DNA of 64,000 nt from Paraburkholderia sp. IMGN_8 (GCF_038050405.1 NZ_CP150901.1:3162001-3226000); one strand, 5' to 3'. Positions 45,615 to 55,466 are shown, counted from the stretch's first letter. A program made the numbers and translations. The notes: generated from the sequence alone by a model not told the origin.

Positions 45615-47591
45615 TCACGCACGCTCGGCCACCTGAGCATCGTCGTCCATGCGCAGCAGCCGCCCCGCGTTGGCAATCACAATGAACGTGCCGAGGTTAT
45701 GCAACAGCGCGACCCAAACCGCGCTCAGCACCCCCGCCGCGGCAAGCGCGATCACACCGACAGTCCAGCTCAGCCCGATCGCCGCGTTGATCGTCGCGGT
45801 ATGCAGGCACCGCCGCCCGAGCCGGACACAGGTCGGGATACGCCGCAGATCGTCACCGAGCAACACGACATCTGCGGACGCTACCGCAATGTCGATGCCC
45901 CGCTCGCCCATGGCGATACTGGTGGGGCCGGCCTTGATGGCGAGCACATCGTTCAAGCCATCGCCAACCACCAACGGATGGTAGCCGGCTGCCATTTCGT
46001 GCACTACGTAGTCCAGCTTGTCGTGCGGCAGAGCTTGCGCCACCACCAGTCCGATGCCGGTTTCCACCGCGAGCTTGCGCGCAACCGGCTCGCGATCACC
46101 AGTCAGAAGCGTCTGGCGCGTCAGTCCCAGGTCGCGCAATGCCGACAGCGCGCCGCGCGCCTCGGCGCGCAGCGCATCCGCAAAACCAAACCATGCGAGA
46201 AACCTGCCGTTCAGCGCAAGACCGACACAGGGCCCTTCGATCGCGCGAGGCGGCTCCGGCAACGCCGGCACGTGTTCCGTGAGCAAGCCGTAGCGGCCCA
46301 GCACCGCAACACCTTCCGGCGTCTCACCCACAATGCCGAGACCTCGTAGTTCGCGCGTATGTTCGAACGGCGCGCGCTCGCATCCAGCCGGTTCGGCGTC
46401 GGTCACGTAACGCACCAGCGCGCGGCTCACCGGATGCGCGCTACTACCGCCGAGCCGGGCCGCAAGTTCGAGCACCTGCGCCTGATCGACGCCCGGCTCC
46501 AGGAACACGTTTTCGACACGCAATTCGCCGTAGGTCAGCGTGCCGGTCTTGTCGATCACCAGCGAATCGATTTGGGCAAACTTGTCCAGAAACGCGGCAC
46601 TCCTGAACAGGATGCCGTGCCGTGCGCCCACGGCAATGCCGGCGATGGCCGTCGAAGGCGCCGCGAGCACCAGCGCGCACGGGCATGCCGCGACAATGAC
46701 GGCCAGCATCGCCGACGCATTCGACGATGCGAACCACACGATCGCCGCAATCAGCAGCACGAGGCAAAGATAACCGCCCATGTAGCGTTCGAGTATCTGC
46801 GTAATCGGTGGCTTCGCCTGCTCGGCGCGCTGCATGAGTTCGATGATCTTGCCGAGCGTCGACTGTTTGCCGGCATGCGTGACCTCGATGCGCAGCGGCC
46901 CGTCGAGATTCATCGCGCCGCCGAATACCGCGGTTCCCGCCTCCACGTCGAGCGGCACGGACTCGCCGGTGATGGGTCCATTATCGACACTGGACTGGCC
47001 ATGCTGCACGACACCGTCGGCAGGAATCCGCGCGCCGGCCACGACTTCGATCAGATCTCCCGCGCGCACCGCTTCATACAGCACCTCTTCGATTGCACCG
47101 TCCGCGCCGACGCGCCGCACCTTGCCCGACGTCAGCCTGCCGAGCGCCCGGATCGCCTCTTGCGATCCAAGCACGCTGCGCTCTTCGAGCGCGTGCCCAA
47201 ACGTCATCACGATCGGCAACAAGGCGGCCGTCGCCATGTCCCCCACCGCCCACGCCGCCAGCATCGCGAGCGCAATCAGCCGATCGGTCACGCCGTGCAG
47301 GCTGGGCGTCTTCAGGCTTCGCCACGCGCTGGCGAACACCGGTCCCGCGACGACGAGCGACGCGAGTCCCGCCAGTACCTGCGCAAGCGCCTCTCCACCC
47401 GCGGCGAAGTGCCCCCACGTTAGCGATAACACCAGAAGGCCGCCGGCCAGCAACGCAAGCGCGATTTGCCGCGTCACGGTCCGCTGCTCGGATGCCGACA
47501 ACGCAATGGCCGGACCCGGAGGCAACTGGCCTGCCGCGCCGGCCTGCCACTCGTCATCCCCGGGGATTGTTTGCTCGAAATTCGCGCTCAT
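45615..47591 (-). CDS. hmtA: HmtA-like heavy-metal P-type ATPase, probable zinc importer
   Basis: A 658-residue P1B ATPase. Helices A/B and M1-M6 surround the CPC motif (C303-P304-C305). The phosphorylation motif DKTGTLT has D347, the HP motif is in SSAHPVSRAL, and TGDRE and GDGLNDVLAIK are also present. There is no N-terminal metal-binding HMA domain, and the last helix carries HNLGTFIVIANAGRLL, lacking the Asp of ZntA-type zinc exporters. These features, the adjacent HflK/HflC-like genes and the Zur box at the operon head match the neighbourhood I recall for Pseudomonas aeruginosa HmtA, a P-type ATPase reported to import zinc and copper. Its start overlaps the upstream stop (ATGA). Import direction is inference from context; the family otherwise exports metals. 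Confidence 0.85.
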   Translation of the reverse strand: MSANFEQTIPGDDEWQAGAAGQLPPGPAIALSASEQRTVTRQIALALLAGGLLVLSLTWGHFAAGGEALAQVLAGLASLVVAGPVFASAWRSLKTPSLHGVTDRLIALAMLAAWAVGDMATAALLPIVMTFGHALEERSVLGSQEAIRALGRLTSGKVRRVGADGAIEEVLYEAVRAGDLIEVVAGARIPADGVVQHGQSSVDNGPITGESVPLDVEAGTAVFGGAMNLDGPLRIEVTHAGKQSTLGKIIELMQRAEQAKPPITQILERYMGGYLCLVLLIAAIVWFASSNASAMLAVIVAACPCALVLAAPSTAIAGIAVGARHGILFRSAAFLDKFAQIDSLVIDKTGTLTYGELRVENVFLEPGVDQAQVLELAARLGGSSAHPVSRALVRYVTDAEPAGCERAPFEHTRELRGLGIVGETPEGVAVLGRYGLLTEHVPALPEPPRAIEGPCVGLALNGRFLAWFGFADALRAEARGALSALRDLGLTRQTLLTGDREPVARKLAVETGIGLVVAQALPHDKLDYVVHEMAAGYHPLVVGDGLNDVLAIKAGPTSIAMGERGIDIAVASADVVLLGDDLRRIPTCVRLGRRCLHTATINAAIGLSWTVGVIALAAAGVLSAVWVALLHNLGTFIVIANAGRLLRMDDDAQVAERA

Positions 47592-48712
47592 CTCGCGTTC
47601 CCCGGCAGGATCAGATTCGATGTATTGCGAGGATCGACGGTCGTCACGCCTGCCGCTTTCGACAGGATGCCCTGAACGCGGTCCCGATAGACACGCGCCA
47701 GCAAACCTGGATCGCTATTCGTTCGCAATGGCACTTCCAGTTGCTGGATCGTCAAGGTTTTGGACTGTGCGCTCGACACGCGTTCGACCGCGCTCGCTTG
47801 CGCGTTCTGTACGATCCGGTCGGCGTCCTGCTGGGCATCCTGGCGCGTTCTTTCAGCGGCCGTGCGCGCTTCGGCGATGCTCCGCTCGGCCACCTGCAGC
47901 GACGTCAGCACCGAGTTGAACGCGTTGACGGCAGGCGCGGGAAACGCCGCCTCGACGTCGACGCGCGCGACTTCGACGCCGAGTCCCGCGTGCAGCGCAT
48001 CGAGCTGCCGCAGATGCCGTTCGATTTCCTGTGCGAGATCGCCGCGCAATTGCTCGCGCTTGATGGCCACCTGCTGATCCGCCGACAACTGCTCGGGCCG
48101 CGCCACGAGAATCGCATCCAGATTGCGTTTGGCCGCCACCTCGACCGCCGATGCGGACACGATCCGCTCGAGCGCTGAAACGAGCCTGTCCTTCTGCAGC
48201 ACGTAAGCGTAGGGATCGACTACGCGGTAATACAGTGTGGCGCGCAACTGCAAGACGCCGTTGTCGCCTGTCAACACATAACCGGACCCGGCCAGCGCGT
48301 CGGACAACATGGCGTTGCCGCCCGCAACCGGAGGTTCGGCTCCGCCGCCCGGCGCACCTGCCTCGCCGGGTGACGCGAGAGGCGCCGCTTCCGACACGCT
48401 GGAATCGGCAGCACGCGCGCGCGGATCGCGTTCGAGCGACTGAATTCGCTGCTCGAGCACGCGCGCGCTGCCCGGCACGAGCAGCGCCGACTCGAAGGGA
48501 TGCGGCCAGGCAATCAGCAGTCCCGCGTCCTGGGTTCGAACGAATGCGCCGAAGCGCAATACGACCGCGCGGCTATCAGGCGGTATGCGCCGAATGTTCG
48601 ACCCCGCCCATGCGCACGCGGCAAGCACAGCCACTGCGACGACAAACCAGAACGAGAGGCGCACGGCCTGTGCGCCTGGGCCGAGCGGCGGCATGCCGGA
48701 GCCGGTGCTCAT
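47588..48712 (-). CDS. HflK-like SPFH-domain membrane protein
   Basis: A 374-residue protein with one N-terminal helix (about 19-39) followed by the SPFH start NIRRIPPDSRAVVLRFGAFV and GLLIAWPHPFE, as in HflK. A Gly/Ala/Pro-rich insertion (about 100-130) precedes the rest of the domain. A helical C-terminal half (ERTRQDAQQDADRIVQNAQ) should oligomerise. Overlaps both neighbours by 4 bp (ATGA junctions). HflK and HflC form a cage around FtsH; the versions here, tied to a metal ATPase, may scaffold or proteolytically control the transporter instead. This is inference. Confidence 0.85.
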   Translation of the reverse strand: MSTGSGMPPLGPGAQAVRLSFWFVVAVAVLAACAWAGSNIRRIPPDSRAVVLRFGAFVRTQDAGLLIAWPHPFESALLVPGSARVLEQRIQSLERDPRARAADSSVSEAAPLASPGEAGAPGGGAEPPVAGGNAMLSDALAGSGYVLTGDNGVLQLRATLYYRVVDPYAYVLQKDRLVSALERIVSASAVEVAAKRNLDAILVARPEQLSADQQVAIKREQLRGDLAQEIERHLRQLDALHAGLGVEVARVDVEAAFPAPAVNAFNSVLTSLQVAERSIAEARTAAERTRQDAQQDADRIVQNAQASAVERVSSAQSKTLTIQQLEVPLRTNSDPGLLARVYRDRVQGILSKAAGVTTVDPRNTSNLILPGNAR

Positions 48713-49770
48713 CGCGCGGACCTGCCTTTCTTCGACGTGGACGAGGTGGAGGATGCGGCCTGCGGCGGCTGCGCCGGCCTCAGGTCGGCGGGACCCTGTA
48801 CGAGTGCCTGGAACGGCGCTGCATCTGTGCGCAAGATCAGGTTCGTGTTGGCGCTGACGACCGTATCCAGCGTGTCGAGCGAGCGCAGCATCGTGTACAG
48901 CCGGGGATTGCCTGCATAGCTGTTGCCGTAGATCGCCGCCGCATCCTTGCGAGACTGGGCTTCGATCTCCGCCGCCTTCACGTTCGCGTCGGCCAGCGCA
49001 ATGCGCGCGTCACGGTCCGCATCCGAGCGGATCTGCGCCGCCTCGCGATTGCCGTCGGCCGTGCGCTGTGCGGCCACTGTCTCGCGTTCGGCGCTCATCC
49101 GGCCGACAGTCGCCGCCAGCGTCACGGCGGGAAGCGTCAGCCGCTCCAGACCAACCTGGATAACGTGCACGCCATAGGCCGAATACAGTTGTGCGTCGAT
49201 CTGACTGCGCAAGGTGTCTTCGAATGCCGAGATCCGCACCTGGGACGGGTCCGTGTTGACCAATGACGAGAGGTCGAAACCGGCCGACGTCGTCTGCAAC
49301 GCCGAGCCGAGCAGCGAGCGGATTTGCCGGGCTGCTTCGTCGGGCTCGTTGCCCACGGCTCGCACGAAATGGCTCACGTCGTTCGGATTCGCCGCCACGT
49401 GCCACGCGACGTAGGCCTGCACAATGATGCGCAGGCCATCGCGCGTGCCGACATCCTGCAGGCCGCTCGAGGTGGTGTGCAAGCGCAGGTCGACCGGCAC
49501 CGCCGCTTCGATCGGCGCAGGCAGGCGCCATGCGAGACCAGGTTCGAGCAGCACGCGCACCGATTGCCCAAAGCGCGTGATGACCGATGCTTCGCCCGCG
49601 CGCACCGAAATGAAACTCGCCACCGTGATCGCGACGATCACACACAGCGCGGCAAGCAGCACGCGCAGGTAAAAGGGGCCGCGCTCCGGCGGCTCGCCCT
49701 GATCCGCATGCGCATGGCCGCCGTGATGGTGATGCCCGTGGCCATCATGGTGCGAATGGAACAAACTCAT
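48709..49770 (-). CDS. HflC-like SPFH protein with histidine-rich N terminus
   Basis: A 353-residue protein. Residues 5-24 hold nine histidines (HSHHDGHGHHHHGGHAH region), facing the cytoplasm before the single membrane helix (about 33-54). The SPFH domain follows with ASVITRFGQSVRVLLEPGLAWRLP, then an HflC-type helical section (ADANVKAAEIEAQSRKDAAAIYG) and a low-complexity tail. The His-rich stretch is a plausible zinc-binding or zinc-buffering segment and supports the zinc role of the operon. Start at 49770 follows AGGGTGA. Confidence 0.85.
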   Translation of the reverse strand: MSLFHSHHDGHGHHHHGGHAHADQGEPPERGPFYLRVLLAALCVIVAITVASFISVRAGEASVITRFGQSVRVLLEPGLAWRLPAPIEAAVPVDLRLHTTSSGLQDVGTRDGLRIIVQAYVAWHVAANPNDVSHFVRAVGNEPDEAARQIRSLLGSALQTTSAGFDLSSLVNTDPSQVRISAFEDTLRSQIDAQLYSAYGVHVIQVGLERLTLPAVTLAATVGRMSAERETVAAQRTADGNREAAQIRSDADRDARIALADANVKAAEIEAQSRKDAAAIYGNSYAGNPRLYTMLRSLDTLDTVVSANTNLILRTDAAPFQALVQGPADLRPAQPPQAASSTSSTSKKGRSAR

Positions 49771-49835
49771 AGTGTCACCCTGAAAACAGCTTTATCTAAC
49801 GTGCGACGCAAGGTCATTCGGCGACGCCCTACGCA

Positions 49836-51749
49836 TCAATTGCCGGGCCGGATGCCGAGCAGGTCGCCGGCAGTGAATGAGCGCAGATCGATCGTGGCGT
49901 GCCTGTCGTCGACGAGCCGATCGTCGATCACTGTGATGCGCGCGTTTTGCAATCCCTTTTGCAGCTTGCCCAGGTAGTACTCGAATGCAAAAGCCGGACC
50001 GCCCAGACGGTATGCCACCATGTCGGCGTCGAAATTGATCTGCTGCACCCGCGCTGACGACAGCGTGTCGCCTGCCCGCGCACTCGCCTGCGCGACGCTC
50101 GCCAGTGACTGCTGCTGCGCATTGCCGAGCACGCCTGCCGCAAAGCCGCGCGCTTGCGCGACGCTACCCTGCGCGCGAATCTGCGCCGCTTGTACATCGT
50201 GATAAGCCGCTGCCGCCCCCGCCGGCGGATGCACGCTTTCGATCACGACCGCCACCACTTCGATGCCGCTCGCCAGCCGGTCGAGCTGCCGTTGCACAGC
50301 TTGCCGCACGCTGTCGGCCATCGCGGTTTGGCTCGTCTCGAGCAATGACTGCAGCGTATGTGACGCGAGGTAATGCACCACCTCGCGATTCGCGATCGAG
50401 CGCACCGTGCTTGCCGGATCGACGGACCGGTAGAGCGCCGCGCGCGCGGCGGCATCGCTCAGGCCCACGCGGTAATCGAGCCGCACGTCGGCGTTGACGA
50501 TCTGAAAGTTCTGCTGGTCCCCACTCGCACCGGCTATCACCTGAGTCGTCTCCCACGGATGCAGGACGTCCCAGAGACGGTTCAAATCCGCCGGCGTCGG
50601 GCCGTCGGCGGATGCCGACGGCGCAGCGATGCTGCTGCTGTCCGCGCCGCCCGAGACGATCAACTGGTGCACGGCGCCATTGTCGACGACACGCACCTTG
50701 CCGAAAGGCCAGGGCATGCCGACATGAAGGCCGGGCGGCCAGACCGCGACCGGCGCGCCGAATCGTTCGTATACCGCGCGCTGGCCGGGATTCAGCACGA
50801 CGATGGACGTCAGCAGCCACGCGCACACAGCCATTGCGGCGATCGTCGCGGGCAACAGGCGCACGAAACTCCGCAGCACCCAGTTTTGCCGCAGATCGAT
50901 CCCATAGCGGGTGTGCAATTCAGCGCCAAGCGACGAAAGCGGCGAGCGACGATACCGCAACAGACCCGCCAGCATGCTTGAGGGGACGTGGGCAGCGCTT
51001 GTCCCGGCGCGCGGGGCGGAGAACCAGCGGAGTCCCGCGCGGATTGCCAGCTCGAGGGCGATTGCCGCACTGAATAGCGCCACGGCATGGACGGCCAGAT
51101 CGAGCGCCGTGTGCATATAGACAAACCACCCCGCCGACACGGCAGCAGCGAGCGCGCACAGAAGCACCACGCGCAACATGCCCGCGAGCGACGCGGATTC
51201 CGACGCATGCGAGCGATCCGCATCGTGTGCGTAGAAGCGTTCCGCGACGAGGGTGAGAAAGGCAAGGATCAGCGCCGCAATACCGCTGGCAATGACAATC
51301 GACGGCGAGACCATCGCGTGAACCAGCGCGGCGGGGGCAAACGGCCTGAAAGCCGCCGCGGCAAGCGCCGCGGAAAGACATGCACAAACTGGCACGCCCC
51401 AAGGTTCCCAGCGAATGGAACGGGCAATGGCACTTAATCCCGCTGCATCCTGATCTTGCCGGATAACCTGCCACAGGACCCTCGCGGTCTGCCGCCAGCG
51501 CCCCGCCTCCGCCCGCTTGAGCTGCGCGCGCGCCGCCAACGTGCTCCAGATCGCGACGACAAAGACGTTCAGGCATGCGCTCGCCAATGCCGCGCACCAA
51601 CGCAGATCTACGGCCAAGCCTTCCGCAAAGCTCAACGTGCCGAATACGGCCGCAAATCCGACGGCAACCCAGCCAACCAGCGAGACGCCATGACGTCCGG
51701 CCGGCCGCTCATGCGATTCTTCGTTTTCGCGCCCTGCCCGATACGACAT
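49836..51749 (-). CDS. Long HflK-like SPFH protein with multi-helix N-terminal membrane domain
   Basis: A 637-residue protein. The first about 310 residues hold six to seven hydrophobic helices, then SIVVLNPGQRAVYERFGAPVAVWPPGLHVGMPWPFGKVR-type HflK/SPFH sequence begins near 325 and runs to the C terminus, with a helical oligomerisation segment (AAYHDVQAAQIRAQGSVAQA). First gene of the operon, 65 bp before the HflC-like gene, with its start at 51749 after AAGGAT. The extra polytopic domain is unusual for HflK, which normally has a single helix. Its role is unknown. Confidence 0.8.
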   Translation of the reverse strand: MSYRAGRENEESHERPAGRHGVSLVGWVAVGFAAVFGTLSFAEGLAVDLRWCAALASACLNVFVVAIWSTLAARAQLKRAEAGRWRQTARVLWQVIRQDQDAAGLSAIARSIRWEPWGVPVCACLSAALAAAAFRPFAPAALVHAMVSPSIVIASGIAALILAFLTLVAERFYAHDADRSHASESASLAGMLRVVLLCALAAAVSAGWFVYMHTALDLAVHAVALFSAAIALELAIRAGLRWFSAPRAGTSAAHVPSSMLAGLLRYRRSPLSSLGAELHTRYGIDLRQNWVLRSFVRLLPATIAAMAVCAWLLTSIVVLNPGQRAVYERFGAPVAVWPPGLHVGMPWPFGKVRVVDNGAVHQLIVSGGADSSSIAAPSASADGPTPADLNRLWDVLHPWETTQVIAGASGDQQNFQIVNADVRLDYRVGLSDAAARAALYRSVDPASTVRSIANREVVHYLASHTLQSLLETSQTAMADSVRQAVQRQLDRLASGIEVVAVVIESVHPPAGAAAAYHDVQAAQIRAQGSVAQARGFAAGVLGNAQQQSLASVAQASARAGDTLSSARVQQINFDADMVAYRLGGPAFAFEYYLGKLQKGLQNARITVIDDRLVDDRHATIDLRSFTAGDLLGIRPGN

Positions 51750-52232
51750 CAGGGATCCTTACTAATTCATTACAAAACCAGACGATCTGCTGCGTCGCCG
51801 AGAGCAACAGCAAAGATCTGCGAGCGCGCAATTTAGCGTGCCAGGAAATGAAACTCAAGGAGAGTTTGCCGACAGGAATGCCACGCGCATAAGCGTACGG
51901 GAAGTCTAACCGTTGTCGCTGTGCTGAAGGGTAACGCCTTCGTGATTCAACACGTACCTGAGCGGCGGCGTCTTGCCCGCGCAAGGAAATCTTGACAGCA
52001 CGGCAACGGAGAGCTGGTTCATGGCTACGGAGAACAATCGGTTTCAATTAGAAACGTTATGATATAACATTCTCCATCTTCGGGCATTGCACGAGCGCTA
52101 GCTCGAAGGCATGGCACAGCAGCGGCAACCCAGCGCTGCGATGATCAGGGCCGCTTCAAAGCGCCCCACCCACCCCTTATCCGGTATCCACGCTGATCGT
52201 GTATTTCGCATACCTAACAATTAGCCAACAAG
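51750..52232. other. Divergent promoter region of the zinc locus
   Basis: 483 bp between the divergent SPFH and receptor genes. It contains the Zur box and AT-rich stretches on both sides. I see no convincing gene inside, and short frames here lack ribosome sites. Confidence 0.6.
52051..52073. promoter_or_regulatory. Zur box
   Basis: The 23 bp start GAAACGTTATGATATAAC and end ATTCT. Against the gamma-proteobacterial Zur consensus (GAAATGTTATANTATAACATTTC) about 18 of 22 informative positions match, including the core GTTAT-N3-ATAAC dyad. It lies 160 bp before the receptor start and about 300 bp before the divergent SPFH start. Zinc-bound Zur would repress both operons. Confidence 0.75.
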
Positions 52233-54416
52233 ATGAGAAATCGTAATCCTGTCTCCCAGGCCACGCTGCTGTTGTTCGCCTTTGCAGGTCACGCATACGC
52301 GGCGTCCGGCGACAGCGCCCCCGGTTCTGCAAGCGCCAGCAGCATCGCGACGACGACGCCAGGCCAGGATGGCGCGGTGTCGATCGCGCTGACGAAGAGT
52401 GACGCGCTCGATGTCCAGGTCAACGCCCAGCGCCTGGACCGCGCGCGCAACGGACTGTTGCCCGAAACCGGCAGCAGCGTTTACCGGTTCAGTCAGGCCG
52501 ATATCGACACCTTGCCTGCTGGCGCGGACACGCCGTTGAACCAGGTATTGCTGCAGGCACCCGGCGTCGCCAGTGACTCATTCGGCCAGTTGCACGTGCG
52601 CGGCGACCACGCGAACCTGCAGTACCGGATCAATGGAGTCATCATTCCCGAGCCCATCAGCGGGTTCGGACAGTCGCTGGACAGCCGGATCATCGATCAG
52701 ATGAACTTCCTCACTGGCGCACTACCCGCCCAGTACGGTTACCGGACCGCGGGTATCGTCGATATCCGCACGAAGTCGGGCGACACCGGCAACGGCGGCT
52801 CTATCGATGTTTTCGGCGGCAGCCATCAGACCATCAAGACCAGCGGCGATGTGTTCGGCAACAAGGGGCCGTTCAGCTACTACTTCAGCGGTTCGCTTGG
52901 CGAGAACAATCTGGGGATAGAAAGTCCCACCTCAGCCGCAAGTCCGGTGCACGATCACACGCGCCAGGGCGATGCGTTTGGATTGATGTCCTACATCATC
53001 AATCCGCTGACGCGGATCAGCCTGATGTTCGGCACGACCAGCAATCAGTTCGAGATTCCCAACACGCCTGGTTTGCCGACCGCATTCACGCTCAACGGCA
53101 ATACGAATTTCGATTCGAGCCAGCTCAACGAAACGCAGTCGGAGCTCAACCAGTTTGCCGTGGTCGCGCTGCAGGGGACAAACGGCGGAGCGCTCGACTA
53201 TCAACTTGCGTTGTTCACCCGATACTCGCGTACCCAGTTCAATCCCGATCCGGTCGGGGATCTGATGTTCAATGGTGTGGCGTCGAAAGACTTCCACAGC
53301 GACCGGGCGAACGGCGTGCAATTCGACTCGACGTACCGGCTCAACGACAAGCATACGATTCGCGCCGGCATACTCTTCCAGCAGGAACACGCCGTATTCG
53401 ACAACAACCTCACGGTGTTTCCGGTCGACGATGCGGGCAACCAGTCTTCCGACCAGCCCATCAGTATTCCGGACTCGAGCAGCAAGACGGGCTACCTGTA
53501 TAGCGCCTACGTTCAGGACGAGTGGAAGGCGACTGACAAGCTGACCGTCAACTACGGTCTACGCTACGACAAGATGAATGAGTACGTCAGCGCGAACCAG
53601 CTCAGTCCGCGAATCGGGCTCGTCTACGCGCTGACGCCGTCGACCACCGTGCACGCCGGCTATGCGCGCTACTTCACCCCGCCTGCGTTCGAACTGGTCT
53701 CCAATGCGGACATTGCCCGTTTTGCCGGCACCACCGCGCAGACCTCCGGCCGCAACGATCCGGTGCAGCCCGAGCGTAGTCACTATTTCGACCTTGGCGT
53801 GACGCAGCGCTTGAGTTCGGCGGTCACCGTCGGGGTCGACGCTTACTACAAGAAATCGTCCAACCTGCTCGACGAAGGCCAGTTCGGTACCGCATTGATT
53901 TTCACGCCGTTCAACTATCAGTATGGCCGCGTGTACGGCGTCGAATTCACGGCGAACTACAAACAGGACAACCTTTCCGCCTACGTGAACGTTGCATTCA
54001 GCCGCGCTCAAGGCAAGAACATCGCCTCCGCGCAGTTCAATTTCAGTGCCGACAAACTGGCGTTCATCAGCAGCCAATACGTTTTCCTCGACCACGACCA
54101 GCGCGTCACCGCTTCGTTCGGTGGCGCCTACGCACTCGGCACGACGACCTTTACCTTCGATGGCATCGTCGGCAGCGGCCTGCGCAGCGGCTTCGCCAAT
54201 ACGGATCGCCTGCCGGTGTACACGCAGGTCAATCTCGGCGTCATCCATCATTTCAATTTCAACGATCCGTTTATCGGCAAATTTGACGCTCGGCTACTGC
54301 TCGTCAATGCATTCAATCGCGTGTACGAACTTCGGGACGGCTCCGGCATCGGCGTCGGGGCGCCGCAATACGGCCCCCACTTCGCCGTCTACGCCGGCCT
54401 GACCAAAAACTTCTGA
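52233..54416 (+). CDS. TonB-dependent outer-membrane receptor, probable zinc or zinc-complex uptake
   Basis: A 727-residue protein: signal peptide (MRNRNPVSQATLLLFAFAGHAYA), a variable extension, a plug domain (DIDTLPAGADTPLNQVLLQAPGV, LHVRGDHANLQYRINGV, YGYRTAGIVDIRTK) and a 22-strand barrel ending in ...AVYAGLTKNF with the terminal Phe. The Zur box 160 bp upstream and the dedicated ExbB-ExbD-TonB genes behind it indicate uptake of zinc or a zincophore. Unlike ZnuD I see no long His-rich loops, only short ones (VHDHTR), so a zinc-complex or other metallophore ligand is possible. Confidence 0.9.
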   Translation: MRNRNPVSQATLLLFAFAGHAYAASGDSAPGSASASSIATTTPGQDGAVSIALTKSDALDVQVNAQRLDRARNGLLPETGSSVYRFSQADIDTLPAGADTPLNQVLLQAPGVASDSFGQLHVRGDHANLQYRINGVIIPEPISGFGQSLDSRIIDQMNFLTGALPAQYGYRTAGIVDIRTKSGDTGNGGSIDVFGGSHQTIKTSGDVFGNKGPFSYYFSGSLGENNLGIESPTSAASPVHDHTRQGDAFGLMSYIINPLTRISLMFGTTSNQFEIPNTPGLPTAFTLNGNTNFDSSQLNETQSELNQFAVVALQGTNGGALDYQLALFTRYSRTQFNPDPVGDLMFNGVASKDFHSDRANGVQFDSTYRLNDKHTIRAGILFQQEHAVFDNNLTVFPVDDAGNQSSDQPISIPDSSSKTGYLYSAYVQDEWKATDKLTVNYGLRYDKMNEYVSANQLSPRIGLVYALTPSTTVHAGYARYFTPPAFELVSNADIARFAGTTAQTSGRNDPVQPERSHYFDLGVTQRLSSAVTVGVDAYYKKSSNLLDEGQFGTALIFTPFNYQYGRVYGVEFTANYKQDNLSAYVNVAFSRAQGKNIASAQFNFSADKLAFISSQYVFLDHDQRVTASFGGAYALGTTTFTFDGIVGSGLRSGFANTDRLPVYTQVNLGVIHHFNFNDPFIGKFDARLLLVNAFNRVYELRDGSGIGVGAPQYGPHFAVYAGLTKNF

Positions 54417-54438
54417 CGTATGACGGACTGGCGCTGAA

Positions 54439-55071
54439 ATGAAAGACTGGACAGACTTGCTGAACGCAGTACAACTCGGTGGATGGGTCATCTATCCGCT
54501 CACGGTGCTGGCCATTGTGTCGATGACGATCGCGATCGACCGCGCCTATGTGTTTCTGCGCTTCACACGGGCGCCTCGAACGCACGCACATCCACGGCCG
54601 GCCACTACCGGACCCGATGATGGGTTGAAGCCGTTACCGGTGGAAAATGTATTCAGACGTCTCAGCGCCCCACTCGCGCAGCTGACACGCGCCCCCATCT
54701 GGTATCGCGAGGCGAAAACCGAGGCTATCGCCGCGGAGATCGAACGGGATATGAGCAGGGGCTTCTGGGTACTGGAGACCATCGTGACGGCAGCGCCCCT
54801 TCTCGGCCTGCTCGGCACGATCGTCGGCATGATGCATTCGTTCCAGTTGTTCGGCGGAAACGGTCTCGTCGATCCGGGCGGCGTCACAGGGGGCGTCGCC
54901 CAGTCGCTCGTTGCGACGGCCGTCGGTCTCGTGGTTGCGTTGTTCTCGCTATTCGCCTTCAACTATTTTTCGCGCAGGCTGGAAAGGTTGATGGACGAAC
55001 TCGAGTCGTTCGCCAACGAACGTATCAGCGAGATCCGCCTCGCTTCGGAAACTCAGGGCGACGGACCGTGA
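54439..55071 (+). CDS. exbB: ExbB/TolQ-family proton channel protein
   Basis: A 210-residue inner-membrane protein 22 bp after the receptor gene. It has three membrane helices: WVIYPLTVLAIVSMTIAID near the N terminus, then the conserved pair beginning ETIVTAAPLLGLLGTIVGMM and VAQSLVATAVGLVVALFSLFAFN, the MotA/TolQ/ExbB signature region. A cytoplasmic loop lies between helices one and two. It energises the dedicated TonB together with the ExbD homologue, whose GTG start overlaps its stop (GTGA). Confidence 0.92.
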   Translation: MKDWTDLLNAVQLGGWVIYPLTVLAIVSMTIAIDRAYVFLRFTRAPRTHAHPRPATTGPDDGLKPLPVENVFRRLSAPLAQLTRAPIWYREAKTEAIAAEIERDMSRGFWVLETIVTAAPLLGLLGTIVGMMHSFQLFGGNGLVDPGGVTGGVAQSLVATAVGLVVALFSLFAFNYFSRRLERLMDELESFANERISEIRLASETQGDGP

Positions 55072-55466
55072 AATTTCGCCGCTCCCGGGCCGCGAAGCGC
55101 GGCCGCATCGAAATCATCCCGATGATCGACGTGATGTTCTTTCTTCTGGCAACGTTTATGCTGGCCTCCCTCGCCATGCAGCGGCTCGACGCCGTGAAGG
55201 TGAACCTGCCGTCAGGGCGTGCGCAGCAACTGTCGGTAGATGGACCGCCGACCGTGAGCGTCGACCGCCACAACGCGATTTTCGTCAACCGCGAAGCGGT
55301 TCGCCCGGACCAGGTCGAAGCCGCCGTCCGGCGCACGCTGCGTCCGGATCACGACGTCGTGATTGCCGCGGATGACGGCAGCGGCCATGGTGTGGTCGTG
55401 CAGGCGATGCTGGCGGCCCGCCGTGCGGGCGCCGAACATTTCCTTATCGCAGTCCATCGTGAATAG
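55068..55466 (+). CDS. exbD: ExbD/TolR-family protein
   Basis: A 132-residue protein with a GTG start overlapping the exbB stop. A basic N terminus (KFRRSRAAKRGRIE) precedes one membrane helix with the proton-carrying Asp in IPMIDVMFFLLATFMLAS, then a periplasmic domain (VSVDRHNAIFVNREAV, DHDVVIAADDGSGHGVV). This is the classical ExbD layout. Its stop overlaps the putative GTG start of tonB by 8 bp (55459-55466). Confidence 0.92.
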   Translation: MKFRRSRAAKRGRIEIIPMIDVMFFLLATFMLASLAMQRLDAVKVNLPSGRAQQLSVDGPPTVSVDRHNAIFVNREAVRPDQVEAAVRRTLRPDHDVVIAADDGSGHGVVVQAMLAARRAGAEHFLIAVHRE

